A stretch of DNA of 64,000 bases from Burkholderiales bacterium (lineage in GTDB: Bacteria; Pseudomonadota; Gammaproteobacteria; Burkholderiales; Casimicrobiaceae): NCBI GenBank assembly GCA_031277215.1, contig JAITMR010000042.1, forward strand, positions 1-64,000, given 5' to 3'. Below are positions 54,053 through 63,973 of this stretch, one piece after another. Positions within the stretch are counted from its first letter, which is position 1. Each line of letters starts with the position of its first letter. Under the pieces are notes generated by a model that saw only the letters and a list, made by a program, of their open reading frames with translations, had not been told where the DNA came from and made no database searches. Position numbers and translations under genes: made by a program.

Positions 54053-54253
54053 CTACGGTTTTTGTGCCTTCGCGTGAGATGGGTTTCTGATGCCTGATTC
54101 CTGATCTTTGATACCTGCCCCCCGATCCCACCATAGCTGCAAGCTCTCTTTTTGCTGGGCTATGGTTTCGGGATGGACGCGCAGGTAATCGCGCAGGAAA
54201 GCATCCGCCTCGGAAACAAAAAGGTGGGAAGGCAAAAACAGATTCAGCGACAT
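54053..54253 (-). CDS. DUF3460 family small protein, repeat-extended C-terminus
   Basis: A 66-residue protein. The first 43 residues (HLFVSEADAFLRDYLRVHPE, then QQKESLQLWWDR) match the DUF3460 pattern of small betaproteobacterial proteins, whose function is unknown. The last 23 residues (GAGIKDQESGIRNPSHAKAQ and on) are translated from a dispersed repeat, so the natural C-terminus seems to have been replaced. The ribosome site agggag is good. It lies upstream of nothing on its strand; the methyltransferase gene is behind it. Confidence 0.75.
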   Translation of the reverse strand: MSLNLFLPSHLFVSEADAFLRDYLRVHPETIAQQKESLQLWWDRGAGIKDQESGIRNPSHAKAQKP

Positions 54254-54295
54254 ATCAACTCCCTGGCGTAAGATGCGAGAATACTGGGAAAAACC

Positions 54296-55459
54296 TCAAG
54301 ATGGAACACGTTTGATCCGCCGCATCGAGCCTTCCACCATCTTGAACCCGTAAAGACGACAATCGAGCGCACCGTTGAACAGCGGAATACGGCGCTCTGG
54401 CTTTAAGCCGATAAATTTGGGCAGTTGCGGGTCGCCACTGAAAAACCAGGCATGCCAGTTGGAAAAATGTTTCTTGAGCGTGGCGCCGAAAGCAGGATAT
54501 AACGCGGCCAGTGTCTCGCTGTCTTCGAGACGGATACCATAAGGCGGGTTGGTCAACCAAATGCCGGTTAATGCAGGGGCTTCCAATTGGCGGACGTCAG
54601 TTGTGGAAAAGGTAATCCGATCGGCGACACCGGCGCGGGTTGCATATGTTTTGGCGCGTTCGATGGCGCTTTCCGAAATATCGCTGGCGAAAATCGTGGG
54701 TGCGCTTGAGGCGGAGCGCACTGCGTCACGCGCCTTTTGTTTTAACCGCTGCCAGGTCGGGCCATCGAACCAGTTGAGTTTTTGAAAGCCAAAACTGCGG
54801 TGTAACCCCGGCGCTTGTCGGGCTGCGATCAGCGCGGCTTCGATAGCGATGGTGCCGCTGCCGCACATCGGGTCGAGCAAAGGGATGTCAGGCCCCCAAC
54901 AAGAAAGCATAAGTAATCCTGCGGCCAGATTTTCACGCAGCGGCGCTTCTTCGCTGTGTTGGCGGTAGCCGCGTTTGAACAGTGCTTCGCCAGACGTGTC
55001 GAGATAAAGCGCGACATCCTTGTCGGAAAGATAGGCGTAAACGCGCACATCGGGCGATTGCTTGTCGATGGAAGGCCGGGATTTTCCTTCGGCGCGAAAG
55101 CGGTCGCAGATGGCGTCTTTGATGCGCAAGGTGGCGAACGACAGACTGGTCAGCGGCGAGCGTGTTGCGGTCAGATCGACGCGCAAAGTGCGTTCCGCAG
55201 AGAAATAGCGTGTCCAGTTGATATCATGAGCGATCGTATAAAGATCATGCTCATTACGATAAGTCCGTTGGGCAACGCGCCACAAGACACGGCTGGCCAG
55301 ACGGGATTCGAGATTGGTGCGATAGGCCAGAGACAGATTCCCTTGAAAACTGACGCCGCCGGGAAGAATTTGCGGCGCGATGGCGCCCAACAGAGTCAGT
55401 TCGGACGCCAAAGCGTTTTCGAGACCGCGTGGACACGGGGCAAAAAAAGTTTCACTCAT
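54296..55459 (-). CDS. RlmL-like 23S rRNA (guanine-N2) methyltransferase
   Basis: A 387-residue methyltransferase with an N-terminal THUMP domain (about residues 40-155) and a Rossmann SAM domain. It shows ENLAAGLLMLS, LLDPMCGSGTIAIEAALIA (SAM motif I) and the NPPY motif TNPPYGIRLED of N2-guanine methylases. By family it methylates G2445 of 23S rRNA; the RlmK half of enterobacterial RlmKL is absent. The ATG at 55459 fits the family start (MSETFFAPCPRGLE); a longer in-frame start at 55483 adds eight hydrophobic residues. Confidence 0.9.
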   Translation of the reverse strand: MSETFFAPCPRGLENALASELTLLGAIAPQILPGGVSFQGNLSLAYRTNLESRLASRVLWRVAQRTYRNEHDLYTIAHDINWTRYFSAERTLRVDLTATRSPLTSLSFATLRIKDAICDRFRAEGKSRPSIDKQSPDVRVYAYLSDKDVALYLDTSGEALFKRGYRQHSEEAPLRENLAAGLLMLSCWGPDIPLLDPMCGSGTIAIEAALIAARQAPGLHRSFGFQKLNWFDGPTWQRLKQKARDAVRSASSAPTIFASDISESAIERAKTYATRAGVADRITFSTTDVRQLEAPALTGIWLTNPPYGIRLEDSETLAALYPAFGATLKKHFSNWHAWFFSGDPQLPKFIGLKPERRIPLFNGALDCRLYGFKMVEGSMRRIKRVPS

Positions 55460-55529
55460 AAAGAGGTACGCTAAAAGGGGCATTAAAAAACGCGGAATAC
55501 GCTGCCGCTTTTAAAGATGCTCCGAGAAG

Positions 55530-56183
55530 TCAGGTATCTATAATACTATGGGTACTGTCAAGTATGCGGGTTGCTATGTAGTCTGACACAATTGTTTGCA
55601 GTTGCGTGAGACGGCCATGAAAAAAATGCCCGCAACCCGGAAGGACGGTGAGCGGGAGGTGTTGTGGACGCACCCAATCGAGCGCGTCGGCAAGAGGAAT
55701 CACGTCGTCGTTTTCTCCGTGCACAACCAGCGTATTGGCGGGGGCATTGGGGAGCGCAAAGCGCTTTGCGGCTGGAGCGATCAGCACGGTCATGGTGGGC
55801 GTGACGTGTTGGGCAACACGGGTTTGAACGTAAGTGCCGAACGAAAAACCGGCCAGCGCAAGAGGCATTTGGGCGGCTTGCGGCAGCCGGGCTTGCGCAT
55901 ATTCGAGCGCCCGAAGCGCGTCATCAGTTTCACCTTCACCGTGATCCCAAATACCTTCCGAGCGACCCACGCCACGGAAGTTGAAGCGCATGGCCGCAAA
56001 GCCGAGAGCAAAAAAACTTTTGGCAAGCGTGTAGACAACTTTATTGTCGAGTGTACCTCCCTCCTGCGGAAGGGGATGCGCGATTAAAGCAATGCCGCGC
56101 ACCATCTTGGGAGCGTTGAGTGCAATTTCCAGCGCACCGACAGAACCGGCGATGGTGTGGCGCTCCAGCGTTTTGGAGTTCAA
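55530..56183 (-). CDS. Alpha/beta hydrolase (dienelactone hydrolase-like)
   Basis: A 217-residue cytoplasmic hydrolase. The nucleophile elbow is GFSFGTYV; the oxyanion region is IAHPLPQEGGT; RFNFRGVGRSEG is typical of this short family; the acid is likely in HGENDDVIP and the histidine in GCGHFFHGRL. The substrate is unknown. It overlaps the upstream ferredoxin gene by ATGA, and this hydrolase-ferredoxin pairing suggests one operon. Confidence 0.85.
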   Translation of the reverse strand: MNSKTLERHTIAGSVGALEIALNAPKMVRGIALIAHPLPQEGGTLDNKVVYTLAKSFFALGFAAMRFNFRGVGRSEGIWDHGEGETDDALRALEYAQARLPQAAQMPLALAGFSFGTYVQTRVAQHVTPTMTVLIAPAAKRFALPNAPANTLVVHGENDDVIPLADALDWVRPQHLPLTVLPGCGHFFHGRLTQLQTIVSDYIATRILDSTHSIIDT

Positions 56184-56488
56184 AATTGCAACCTTTCGAC
56201 GATACGGCCATTTGACAAATGCTGGTCGATGATTTCGTCGAGGTCTGCCGTGTTGCGGTAGGTATACCAGACGGCTTCAGGGTAAATCACCAGACTCGGT
56301 CCCTCTTCACAGCGGCCAAAACAACCGGCGCGATTGATGCGGACACGGTTGTTGTTGGTCAGGCGCAGCGCTTTAACGCGGTCTTTGGCGTAAAGATACA
56401 TTTTTTCGGCGTTGGCCTGCGCACAACAGCATTCATCCGGCGACCGCTGGTTGCAACAGAAAAAAACGTGGCGTTGGTAATGGCTCAT
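56180..56488 (-). CDS. Thioredoxin-like [2Fe-2S] ferredoxin
   Basis: A 102-residue ferredoxin of the thioredoxin-like type. Cluster cysteines are seen in HVFFCCNQRS, ECCCAQAN and the later GCFGRCEEGPSLVIYPE. The closing VWYTYRN and DEIIDQHL match the family, which carries one [2Fe-2S] cluster. The start at 56488 gives MSHYQRHVFFC, the usual N-terminus; a longer start adds seven residues. Its electron partner is not evident. Confidence 0.9.
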   Translation of the reverse strand: MSHYQRHVFFCCNQRSPDECCCAQANAEKMYLYAKDRVKALRLTNNNRVRINRAGCFGRCEEGPSLVIYPEAVWYTYRNTADLDEIIDQHLSNGRIVERLQF

Positions 56489-56587
56489 GGTGTTCAACAG
56501 GGATTGCAAGAAAAAATCACGGGAGAACGCACTTTAGCAAAAACAGCAGCGAAGGAGTTGTTGCGTAAACGTATTTTTACACTGTTG

Positions 56588-57673
56588 TCAAAGCGTATCC
56601 GACGATTCTCCCCAGCGAGGACGTCCGGCAAGAAAGAACAACCAGATTCCGGCCGCTAGAGGCCACCCCAGAAGAATGGTGCGGGTCAGCCCGTCGAAAT
56701 GCAGAAGATGCGCGTAACGGTCGTTGAACAGCGAAGGAGGCACGCGTGTGCTCAAAAGATCAGGCAACAGCAGCGGTGCCAGCAATGAAGACAACAAGAT
56801 GACGGCGCAGACGGTAACGGCTTTCGGGCGCGACAGTCTAAAAAAAACATAAAGCAGAAAAAATCCCAGTGCCAGCGCCACCCATGTCGCCGTGCGGCCA
56901 AGGTAGTGGGCGCGCGCAGTATCGCTGAGTGTGAGCCATATGGCGGCATTTTTCAGCAGGAACGCAGCCAGAATGAGCAGTGCCGCCATCAGCACAGCAT
57001 GGCGGCGGCCACACATCAACAGCGCCGCGAACAAACCGATGCCGGAAATCTGAAAAGCACCGATAACAACTTCTGCCAGCATCGACCAGCGGGCATCGGC
57101 AAATGGGATTGTATTGTCGGGCAAAACAGCGGCAAGGACAGTCGGGTCAAAAACAATCGAAAACAGGGGAATGCCGGGATTGGCCTGTGCCGCCAGCCAG
57201 AAAACGAGCAGCGCCAGCCCGAAATCGCCCAGCCAGCCGGAAAGGAACAGGTGGCGCCAGTGGTAAAGCGTATCGCGTAGCGGCGGCAATGCTGCCAGGC
57301 ACCAGGCAACAACGCCACCGGAGGCAGCACCGATGGCATTGGCAAGAAAATCATAAAGGCCTGCATGACGTGGTGGCATCAACCATTGGCACGACTCCAT
57401 CGCCAACGCCAGCAATGCCCCACAGACAAGCGCCCACCACAAGCGGTATCGACGGCAGGCAAGGCCGACAAAAAGGCCGAACGGCAGGTAGGCGAAAAAA
57501 TTCACGATGAAATCGGCGCGATAAAAACGGGTTGGCGCAAGCAGCCAGTAAGGCGTTTCCGGCAGCGGTATTTCCCAGCGCATGAACGGATAAAGGCTGG
57601 CATAGATGATGCACAGCGTGTAGAGCAGCGCCAGCGCCAGCGGCAAATGGCTGCGATGGCTGTCAGCAGGCAT
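56588..57673 (-). CDS. VanZ family membrane protein
   Basis: A 361-residue protein with about nine membrane segments. The first 140 residues form a VanZ-like domain: LYASLYPFMRWE-type opening, RADFIVNFFAYLPFGLFVG, ESCQWLMPPRHAGLYDFLAN. The C-terminal half is a separate membrane region with no known motif. VanZ domains give low-level teicoplanin resistance in enterococci, but in Gram-negatives their role is unclear. It is divergent from carA. Confidence 0.8.
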   Translation of the reverse strand: MPADSHRSHLPLALALLYTLCIIYASLYPFMRWEIPLPETPYWLLAPTRFYRADFIVNFFAYLPFGLFVGLACRRYRLWWALVCGALLALAMESCQWLMPPRHAGLYDFLANAIGAASGGVVAWCLAALPPLRDTLYHWRHLFLSGWLGDFGLALLVFWLAAQANPGIPLFSIVFDPTVLAAVLPDNTIPFADARWSMLAEVVIGAFQISGIGLFAALLMCGRRHAVLMAALLILAAFLLKNAAIWLTLSDTARAHYLGRTATWVALALGFFLLYVFFRLSRPKAVTVCAVILLSSLLAPLLLPDLLSTRVPPSLFNDRYAHLLHFDGLTRTILLGWPLAAGIWLFFLAGRPRWGESSDTL

Positions 57674-57944
57674 CGCAGGTTCCCGAAGGACAGGAGGAAA
57701 AAGGCGCCGAGAATGGAGTCATGACGAGGGACAGTGAGGCAAAGGAAGCGCTTTGGATTTCGCGGACAGCATGATTATAGAGTGTTATAGAGTGTGAACG
57801 CGGTGGCGTCGAAAGGAAAAACTTGAGCAACCCTTGGGGCAGCGGCTACAATACGCATTTCCGAAACACGCTCATGCTCATGGATTTTCGCCCTCGTCAA
57901 TGAGCGGCGATGAGTGGGTGTGAGTGTTACGAAAGCGATGTGTC
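57674..57944. other. Divergent regulatory region between VanZ gene and carA
   Basis: About 270 bases with no gene. It contains a perfect ten-base tandem direct repeat, TTATAGAGTG twice (57775-57794), and a good promoter reading toward carA. No PyrR-type attenuator or pyrimidine leader is obvious; I looked for a terminator hairpin before carA and did not find one. Confidence 0.5.
57823..57852 (+). promoter_or_regulatory. Candidate carAB promoter
   Basis: TTGAGC (57823-57828) and TACAAT (57847-57852) are separated by 18 bases. Each is close to the sigma-70 consensus. The transcript would start near 57860, about 85 bases ahead of the carA start codon. Confidence 0.55.
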
Positions 57945-59114
57945 ATGTCTTTTTCTTCACAATCTTCTTTGTTGCCGCTTTCGACACCGGCTTGGCTGGC
58001 GTTGGCTGATGGCACTGTTTACGAAGGCGTCAGCGTTGGCGCCGATGGCGAAGCGGTCGGCGAGGTCGTGTTCAATACGGCCATGATCGGCTATCAGGAA
58101 ATCCTGACCGATCCGAGTTACGCGCAGCAAATCGTGACACTGACGTATCCTCACATCGGCAATGTTGGCGTCAATCCCGAAGATGTCGAGTCCGACCGTC
58201 CCCACGCGGCGGGGTTGATCGTCAAGGACGTGCCAAATCGCGCATCAAGCCACCGAATGACGCAGACCCTCGGCGATTATCTGCGGGAGTATGCGAAAGT
58301 TGCCATTGCCGGAATCGACACGCGAAGCCTGACGCAGCATTTGCGTGAGCATGGGGCGCAGCCGGGATGCGTGATGGCGGGCGCTCACGCGACACCGACG
58401 GCGGCGCTCGAAAAAGCGCGGGCGTTTCGTGGTTTGACCGGAGTGGATTTGGCGCAGGTCATTTCTACAAAGAAACCGTACACATGGGATGAAACCGCCT
58501 GGGAGCCGGGGAAGGGCTACGGACGGATGTGTTCGCCGCGTTTTCATGTGGTGGCTTACGATTTCGGCGTCAAGCGCAACATTTTGCGTTTGCTGGCGGC
58601 ACGCGGTTGCAAACTGACCGTAGTTCCGGCGCAAACCAGCGCCGAAGACGTGCTGGCGATGAAGCCCGACGGCGTGTTTTTTTCAAACGGGCCGGGCGAC
58701 CCCGCGCCGTGCGGCTACGCCATTGAAGCGGCGCGAACCATCATGGCAAGCGATAAGCCGACATTCGGCATTTGCCTCGGCCATCAAATCATGGCGCTGG
58801 CGGCGGGAGCGTCAACGTACAAAATGAAATTCGGCCATCACGGCGGCAACCACCCGGTTCAGGAACTCAAAAGCAAGCAGGTGTTCATTACCTCGCAAAA
58901 CCATGGCTTTGCCGTCGATGCCGAAACGTTGCCATCGAATGTGGAAGTGACGCATGTGTCGCTGTTTGATGGTTCGCTGCAAGGATTGCGCTACACCGAC
59001 CGACCGGCTTTCTGTTTTCAGGGACATCCCGAAGCGTCACCGGGGCCGCGTGACATCACGCCGCTCTTCGACCATTTCATTGATCATTTCATCGACCTGA
59101 TGGCGCACGCCTGA
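57945..59114 (+). CDS. carA: Carbamoyl-phosphate synthase small subunit
   Basis: A 389-residue glutaminase subunit that feeds ammonia to CarB for arginine and pyrimidine synthesis. The N-terminal domain opens [32 protein letters not shown] is typical. The class I amidotransferase triad is C in [10 protein letters not shown], with H and E in [13 protein letters not shown]. The ATG at 57945 is chosen for length; a GTG at 57924 is in frame and would add seven residues. carB follows after 12 bases. Confidence 0.97.
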   Translation: MSFSSQSSLLPLSTPAWLALADGTVYEGVSVGADGEAVGEVVFNTAMIGYQEILTDPSYAQQIVTLTYPHIGNVGVNPEDVESDRPHAAGLIVKDVPNRASSHRMTQTLGDYLREYAKVAIAGIDTRSLTQHLREHGAQPGCVMAGAHATPTAALEKARAFRGLTGVDLAQVISTKKPYTWDETAWEPGKGYGRMCSPRFHVVAYDFGVKRNILRLLAARGCKLTVVPAQTSAEDVLAMKPDGVFFSNGPGDPAPCGYAIEAARTIMASDKPTFGICLGHQIMALAAGASTYKMKFGHHGGNHPVQELKSKQVFITSQNHGFAVDAETLPSNVEVTHVSLFDGSLQGLRYTDRPAFCFQGHPEASPGPRDITPLFDHFIDHFIDLMAHA

Positions 59115-59126
59115 TCCGAGGTCCTC

Positions 59127-62100
59127 ATGCCCAAAAGAACCGACATTCACAGCATTCTTATCATTGGCGCCGGGCCGATTGTTATCGGACAGGCGTGCGA
59201 ATTTGATTACTCCGGCGTGCAGGCGTGCAAAGCATTGCGCGAAGAAGGGTATCGCGTCATTTTGCTCAACAGCAATCCGGCGACCATCATGACCGATCCG
59301 GAAATGGCCGATGTGACCTACATCGAGCCGATCACCGTCGAAGTGCTCGAGCGCATTCTTGCCGAGCAAAAACCCGATGCGATTTTGCCGACCATGGGCG
59401 GGCAGACGGCGTTGAATGCGGCGCTCGATCTGCACCGTCGCGGGCTTCTCGAAAAATACGGCTGCGAATTGATCGGCGCTTCGCCCGATGCGATTGACAA
59501 AGCCGAAGATCGGAAGCGCTTCAAAGAAGCGATGGAGAAAATCGGCCTGGAATCAGCGCGATCCGGTATTGCGCACTCTCTGGAAGAAGCGCTGGCGGTG
59601 CAGCGCGACATTGCACAGGCGACACGGAGCACGGGCTATCCGATGATTATTCGACCGTCGTTTACCCTTGGCGGTACCGGTGGCGGCGTGGCGTACAACC
59701 CGGAAGAGTTCAAAGAGATTTGTCAGCGTGGACTGGAGTTGTCGCCGACGCATGAATTGTTGATTGAAGAATCGTTGCTCGGCTGGAAAGAATTCGAGAT
59801 GGAGGTCATTCGTGACCGTGCCGATAATTGCATCATCGTGTGCTCGATTGAAAACCTCGATCCGATGGGAATCCATACCGGAGACTCCATCACCGTAGCG
59901 CCAGCGCAGACGATGACCGACAAAGAATACCAGATCATGCGCAGCGCCTCGTTTGCGATACTGCGCGAGATCGGTGTGGATACCGGCGGATCCAACGTGC
60001 AGTTTGCGGTGAGTCCGAGAGATGGCCGGATGATTGTGATCGAAATGAATCCGCGCGTGTCGCGTTCATCCGCGCTGGCGTCGAAGGCGACAGGCTTTCC
60101 GATTGCCAGAATTGCCGCCAAGCTGGCCGTTGGTTATACACTCGACGAACTGAAAAACGACATCACCGGCGGAACCATTCCGGCCTCGTTCGAGCCGACC
60201 ATTGATTACGTCGTGACCAAAGTCGCACGTTTTGCGTTTGAAAAATTCCGCGAAGCCGATCCACGCTTGACCACACAAATGAAGGCAGTCGGCGAAGTGA
60301 TGGCGATGGGTCGGACGTTTCAAGAATCATTGCAAAAAGCGTTGCGCGGATTGGAGATCGGAGTCGACGGTCTCGACGAACAATCGAAAGACCGCGACGA
60401 CATCGTCGAACAAATGAGTGAAGCGGGGCCGATGCGGCTGTGGTACGTGGCCGACGCATTCCGACTGGGGATACCCTTCGACGAAATTCACAGGGAAACG
60501 GACATCGATCCGTGGTTTTTGGCGCAAATCGAAGACATCGTGGCGATGGAGGCGCGATTGGCCGCGCACTCGCTTGAAGCGTTGTCCGAAAAAGAAATGC
60601 GGCTGTTGAAAGGCATGGGTTTTTCCGACCGGCGCTTGGCAAAACTGCTGAACACGACGCAAGCGGCTGTGCGTGAGAAACGTTTATCGCTTGGCGTCAG
60701 GCCGGTTTACAAACGTGTCGATACCTGCGCGGCGGAATTTGCCAGCAGCACGGCGTATTTGTATTCGACCCATGAAATGCCGCTGCATGGACAAACACAT
60801 GGCGTTTGCGAAGCGCGTCCAAGCGGACGACGCAAAATCATGGTTCTGGGCGGCGGGCCCAACCGGATCGGACAAGGGATTGAGTTCGATTACTGTTGCG
60901 TGCATGCGGCGATGGCGTTGCGCGAAGATGGTTTTGAAACCATCATGATCAACTGCAACCCGGAAACCGTATCGACCGACTACGATACGTCTGACCGACT
61001 GTATTTTGAACCGCTGACGCTCGAAGACCTGCTTGAAATCGTTGACCTTGAAAAACCGGAAGGCGTGATCGTCCAGTTTGGCGGTCAAACGCCGTTGAAG
61101 TTGGCACTGGCGCTCGAAGCGCACGGCGTTCCGGTGATCGGCACCTCGCCGCAAAGCATTGATGCCGCAGAAGACCGCGAGCGCTTCCAACAACTGCTCA
61201 ACAAACTGGGTTTGAAGCAACCGCCGAACGCAACGGCGCGGACAGAAGAAGAGGCGTTGCGTTGCGCCGAGTCAATCGGTTATCCGCTGGTGGTGCGCCC
61301 GTCGTATGTGCTCGGCGGGCGTGCGATGGAAATCGTTCACGAAGCGCGTGATCTCGAACGCTACATGCGCGAAGCCGTGACCGTGTCGCCCGATTCACCA
61401 GTGCTTCTTGATCGTTTTCTCGATGATGCGATTGAATGCGACGTTGACTGCGTTTCCGATGGCGAGACCGTATTCATCGGCGGCGTGATGGAACACATCG
61501 AACAAGCGGGCGTTCACTCCGGCGATTCGGCGTGTGCGCTGCCGCCGTATTCGCTGTCGGCGACGACGATAGAAGCGATGAAAGCACAAACGCGGGCGAT
61601 GGCGAAGGCACTCGACGTGGTCGGCTTGATGAACGTGCAATTCGCCATTCAGCAAACGGCGCACGGCGATGTGATTTATGTCCTCGAAGTCAACCCGCGT
61701 GCATCGCGTACCGTGCCGTTTGTTTCCAAGGCAACGGGACTGCCGTTGGCAAAGATCGCGGCACGCTGCATGGCGGGTAAAACGCTCAAAGCACAAGGCA
61801 TTCTCGAAGAAGTGGCACTCAAGCGATGCAACGTTAAAGAAGCCGTGTTTCCGTTCAGCAAGTTTCTTGGCGTCGATCCGGTGTTGGGGCCGGAAATGCG
61901 CTCAACTGGCGAAGTCATGGGAATCGGCGAAACGTTTGGCGAAGCGCTGTTCAAAGCGCAGTTGGCGGCAGGCGTGCGTTTGCCCGATAGCGGTACGGTG
62001 TTGTTGACGGTCAAAGACGCCGACAAGGTGCGTGCCGTAAAAGTTGCGAAGACACTGGCGACGATGGGCGGCTATACACTGGTCGCAACACAAGGCACCG

Positions 62101-62384
62101 CTGACGCGATTCGCGCAGCCGGGATTGAAGTGCGCACCGTCAACAAAATCAAAGAAAGCCGTCCGAACATCGTTGACCTGATGAAAAGCGGCGAAATTGC
62201 GATGGTGTTTACCACCGTCGAAGAAACACGGACAGCGATTGCCAATTCGCGGCTGATCCGGATCACGGCACTGGCGAACCGCATCCCCTACTGCACGACC
62301 ATCTCCGGCGCATTGGCGGCAGTCGAAGGCTTGAGATCACTGAAAGGCGGAAACTGGAAACTGTATCCGTTGCAGGCGGGGTGA
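59127..62384 (+). CDS. carB: Carbamoyl-phosphate synthase large subunit
   Basis: A 1085-residue enzyme with two homologous ATP-grasp halves (residues about 1-400 and 555-935), an oligomerisation domain between them, and the C-terminal MGS-like allosteric domain. Motifs are doubled: [17 protein letters not shown] and [33 protein letters not shown] and [14 protein letters not shown]. The final domain ([17 protein letters not shown] and [18 protein letters not shown]) should bind UMP and ornithine. A clear terminator follows 30 bases after the stop. Confidence 0.98.
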   Translation: MPKRTDIHSILIIGAGPIVIGQACEFDYSGVQACKALREEGYRVILLNSNPATIMTDPEMADVTYIEPITVEVLERILAEQKPDAILPTMGGQTALNAALDLHRRGLLEKYGCELIGASPDAIDKAEDRKRFKEAMEKIGLESARSGIAHSLEEALAVQRDIAQATRSTGYPMIIRPSFTLGGTGGGVAYNPEEFKEICQRGLELSPTHELLIEESLLGWKEFEMEVIRDRADNCIIVCSIENLDPMGIHTGDSITVAPAQTMTDKEYQIMRSASFAILREIGVDTGGSNVQFAVSPRDGRMIVIEMNPRVSRSSALASKATGFPIARIAAKLAVGYTLDELKNDITGGTIPASFEPTIDYVVTKVARFAFEKFREADPRLTTQMKAVGEVMAMGRTFQESLQKALRGLEIGVDGLDEQSKDRDDIVEQMSEAGPMRLWYVADAFRLGIPFDEIHRETDIDPWFLAQIEDIVAMEARLAAHSLEALSEKEMRLLKGMGFSDRRLAKLLNTTQAAVREKRLSLGVRPVYKRVDTCAAEFASSTAYLYSTHEMPLHGQTHGVCEARPSGRRKIMVLGGGPNRIGQGIEFDYCCVHAAMALREDGFETIMINCNPETVSTDYDTSDRLYFEPLTLEDLLEIVDLEKPEGVIVQFGGQTPLKLALALEAHGVPVIGTSPQSIDAAEDRERFQQLLNKLGLKQPPNATARTEEEALRCAESIGYPLVVRPSYVLGGRAMEIVHEARDLERYMREAVTVSPDSPVLLDRFLDDAIECDVDCVSDGETVFIGGVMEHIEQAGVHSGDSACALPPYSLSATTIEAMKAQTRAMAKALDVVGLMNVQFAIQQTAHGDVIYVLEVNPRASRTVPFVSKATGLPLAKIAARCMAGKTLKAQGILEEVALKRCNVKEAVFPFSKFLGVDPVLGPEMRSTGEVMGIGETFGEALFKAQLAAGVRLPDSGTVLLTVKDADKVRAVKVAKTLATMGGYTLVATQGTADAIRAAGIEVRTVNKIKESRPNIVDLMKSGEIAMVFTTVEETRTAIANSRLIRITALANRIPYCTTISGALAAVEGLRSLKGGNWKLYPLQAG

Positions 62385-62410
62385 CGTTTCAGAAAACGGG
62401 GGACATGTAA

Positions 62411-62443
62411 GGGGCGGGTTTGAAACCCGCCCTTGTTGTTTTC
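62411..62443 (+). terminator. Intrinsic terminator after carB
   Basis: GGGCGGGTT (62412-62420) pairs with AACCCGCCC (62424-62432) around a tiny loop and is followed by ttgttgtttt. It ends the carAB transcript. Confidence 0.85.
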
Positions 62444-62477
62444 TGCGTCCCTAAAAGAAATGCGTATAACATTAATT

Positions 62478-62491
62478 TTGATCTAACTCAA
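62478..62491. promoter_or_regulatory. Candidate FNR/Anr-type box upstream of gdhA
   Basis: TTGATCTAACTCAA differs at one half-site position from TTGAT-N4-ATCAA. A -10-like TATAAA lies at 62534-62539, so the box would centre near -60 from the start of transcription, where FNR/CRP-type class I activators sit. Downstream, GCATG-att-CATGC and TTTGG-N7-CCAAA add two short palindromes. All is inference from pattern. Confidence 0.4.
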
Positions 62492-62632
62492 AGCCATTCG
62501 TAAAAAGCATGATTCATGCGAAAAACGCATTATTATAAATAAGGCTTCGACAAACAATGCCAAAGAGGTATTTGGTTTGACGCCAAATGTTTGCCTGCGT
62601 TGTGGTTTTGTCTTTTTACAGGAGTGTTCAAG

Positions 62633-63973
62633 ATGCCTCAGAAGTTGAATGATTTTTTGTCGTATGTGCAGGGGAGGGACCCCAGTCAGGTGATGTTTCA
62701 TCAGGCCGTCACCGAGGTGATGCAGAGTTTATGGCCATTCATTCAGAAGAATCCGCAGTACCGCGACAATGCGCTGTTGGAACGCATTGTCGAGCCGGAA
62801 CGTACGATCGCTTTTCGGGTGCCGTGGGTTGACGATAAGGGAAAGGTTCACGTTAACCGTGGCTTCCGGGTGCAGATGAACAGCACTTTGGGACCTTATA
62901 AAGGCGGCTTGCGTTTTCACCCGACGGTTACGATGGGGATGTTGAAGTTTCTCGCATTTGAGCAGGTGTTCAAGAATGCGTTGACGACGCTGCCGATGGG
63001 CGGCGGTAAAGGCGGCTCCGATTTCGATCCGAAGGGCAAGAGCGACAACGAAGTCATGCGTTTTTGCCAGTCGTTTATGAGTGAACTCTTTCGCCACATC
63101 GGCGCTGATCTCGACGTCCCGGCGGGAGATATTGGTGTTGGTGCTCGTGAGGTCGGCTATTTGTTCGGACAGTACAAAAAACTGGCGAACACGTTTTCCG
63201 GTGTGCTGACCGGCAAGGGCACTTCTTTCGGTGGCAGTTTGATCCGGCCGGAAGCGACGGGTTATGGTCTGGTTTACTTTGTCAACGAAATGTTGGCGGT
63301 GCGCTCACAACTTTTGGAAGGTAAGCGTGTGACGATTTCCGGTTCCGGCAATGTCGCGCAGTATGCGGCGGAAAAATGTCTGGAAAGCGGCGCCAGGGTG
63401 TTATCAATGTCCGACTCAGGCGGGACGATAGAATTTCCGGACGGCTTGTCGTCCGACCAACTTGAGACGCTGATGCATTGGAAGAATGTCGAGCGCGGAC
63501 GTTTGCAAACATTCGCCGAGCAACACAGACTCAAATTTCACGAAGGCAAAACACCGTGGCACATTGCTTGCGATGTTGCGCTACCGAGCGCGGTTCAGAA
63601 TGAACTGAACGGCGACGATGCCAGGACATTGGTTAAAAACGGTTGTCTGTGTGTGGCCGAAGGCGCCAATATGCCTGCAACGTTGGAAGCGATGCAGGTT
63701 TTTCACGATGCCAAGGTTTTGTTCGCTCCAGGAAAAGCCGCCAACGCCGGTGGTGTGGCCGTGTCGGGATTGGAGATGAGCCAGAACAGCATCCGGCTGT
63801 CGTGGATGCGCGAGGATGTCGATGCGCGTCTGCGCAATATCATGCAGGCGATTCACGCAGCGTGCGTGCGTTATGGCAAGGGCGCCGACGGACATGTGGA
63901 TTATGTTGATGGCGCTAACGTGGCAGGCTTTGTGAAAGTGGCCGACGCGATGATAGCGCAGGGCATCGTCTGA
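62633..63973 (+). CDS. gdhA: NADP-dependent glutamate dehydrogenase
   Basis: A 446-residue hexameric dehydrogenase of the small GDH-I type that fixes ammonium onto 2-oxoglutarate. Motifs: GGLRFHPTVT, LPMGGGKGGSDFDPKGKSD with the catalytic lysine, GARE, GGSLIRPEATGYG and the nucleotide-binding ISGSGNVAQYAAE. DSGGT after beta-2 fits NADP use. The ATG at 62633 follows ggagtgttcaag; upstream in-frame codons lack a site. It is separated from carB by a terminator, so it has its own promoter. Confidence 0.96.
   Translation: MPQKLNDFLSYVQGRDPSQVMFHQAVTEVMQSLWPFIQKNPQYRDNALLERIVEPERTIAFRVPWVDDKGKVHVNRGFRVQMNSTLGPYKGGLRFHPTVTMGMLKFLAFEQVFKNALTTLPMGGGKGGSDFDPKGKSDNEVMRFCQSFMSELFRHIGADLDVPAGDIGVGAREVGYLFGQYKKLANTFSGVLTGKGTSFGGSLIRPEATGYGLVYFVNEMLAVRSQLLEGKRVTISGSGNVAQYAAEKCLESGARVLSMSDSGGTIEFPDGLSSDQLETLMHWKNVERGRLQTFAEQHRLKFHEGKTPWHIACDVALPSAVQNELNGDDARTLVKNGCLCVAEGANMPATLEAMQVFHDAKVLFAPGKAANAGGVAVSGLEMSQNSIRLSWMREDVDARLRNIMQAIHAACVRYGKGADGHVDYVDGANVAGFVKVADAMIAQGIV

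Noticed and set aside
57674..57944. Pyrimidine attenuator before carA
   Set aside because: No hairpin plus T-run or pyrimidine-rich leader could be found in the gap.
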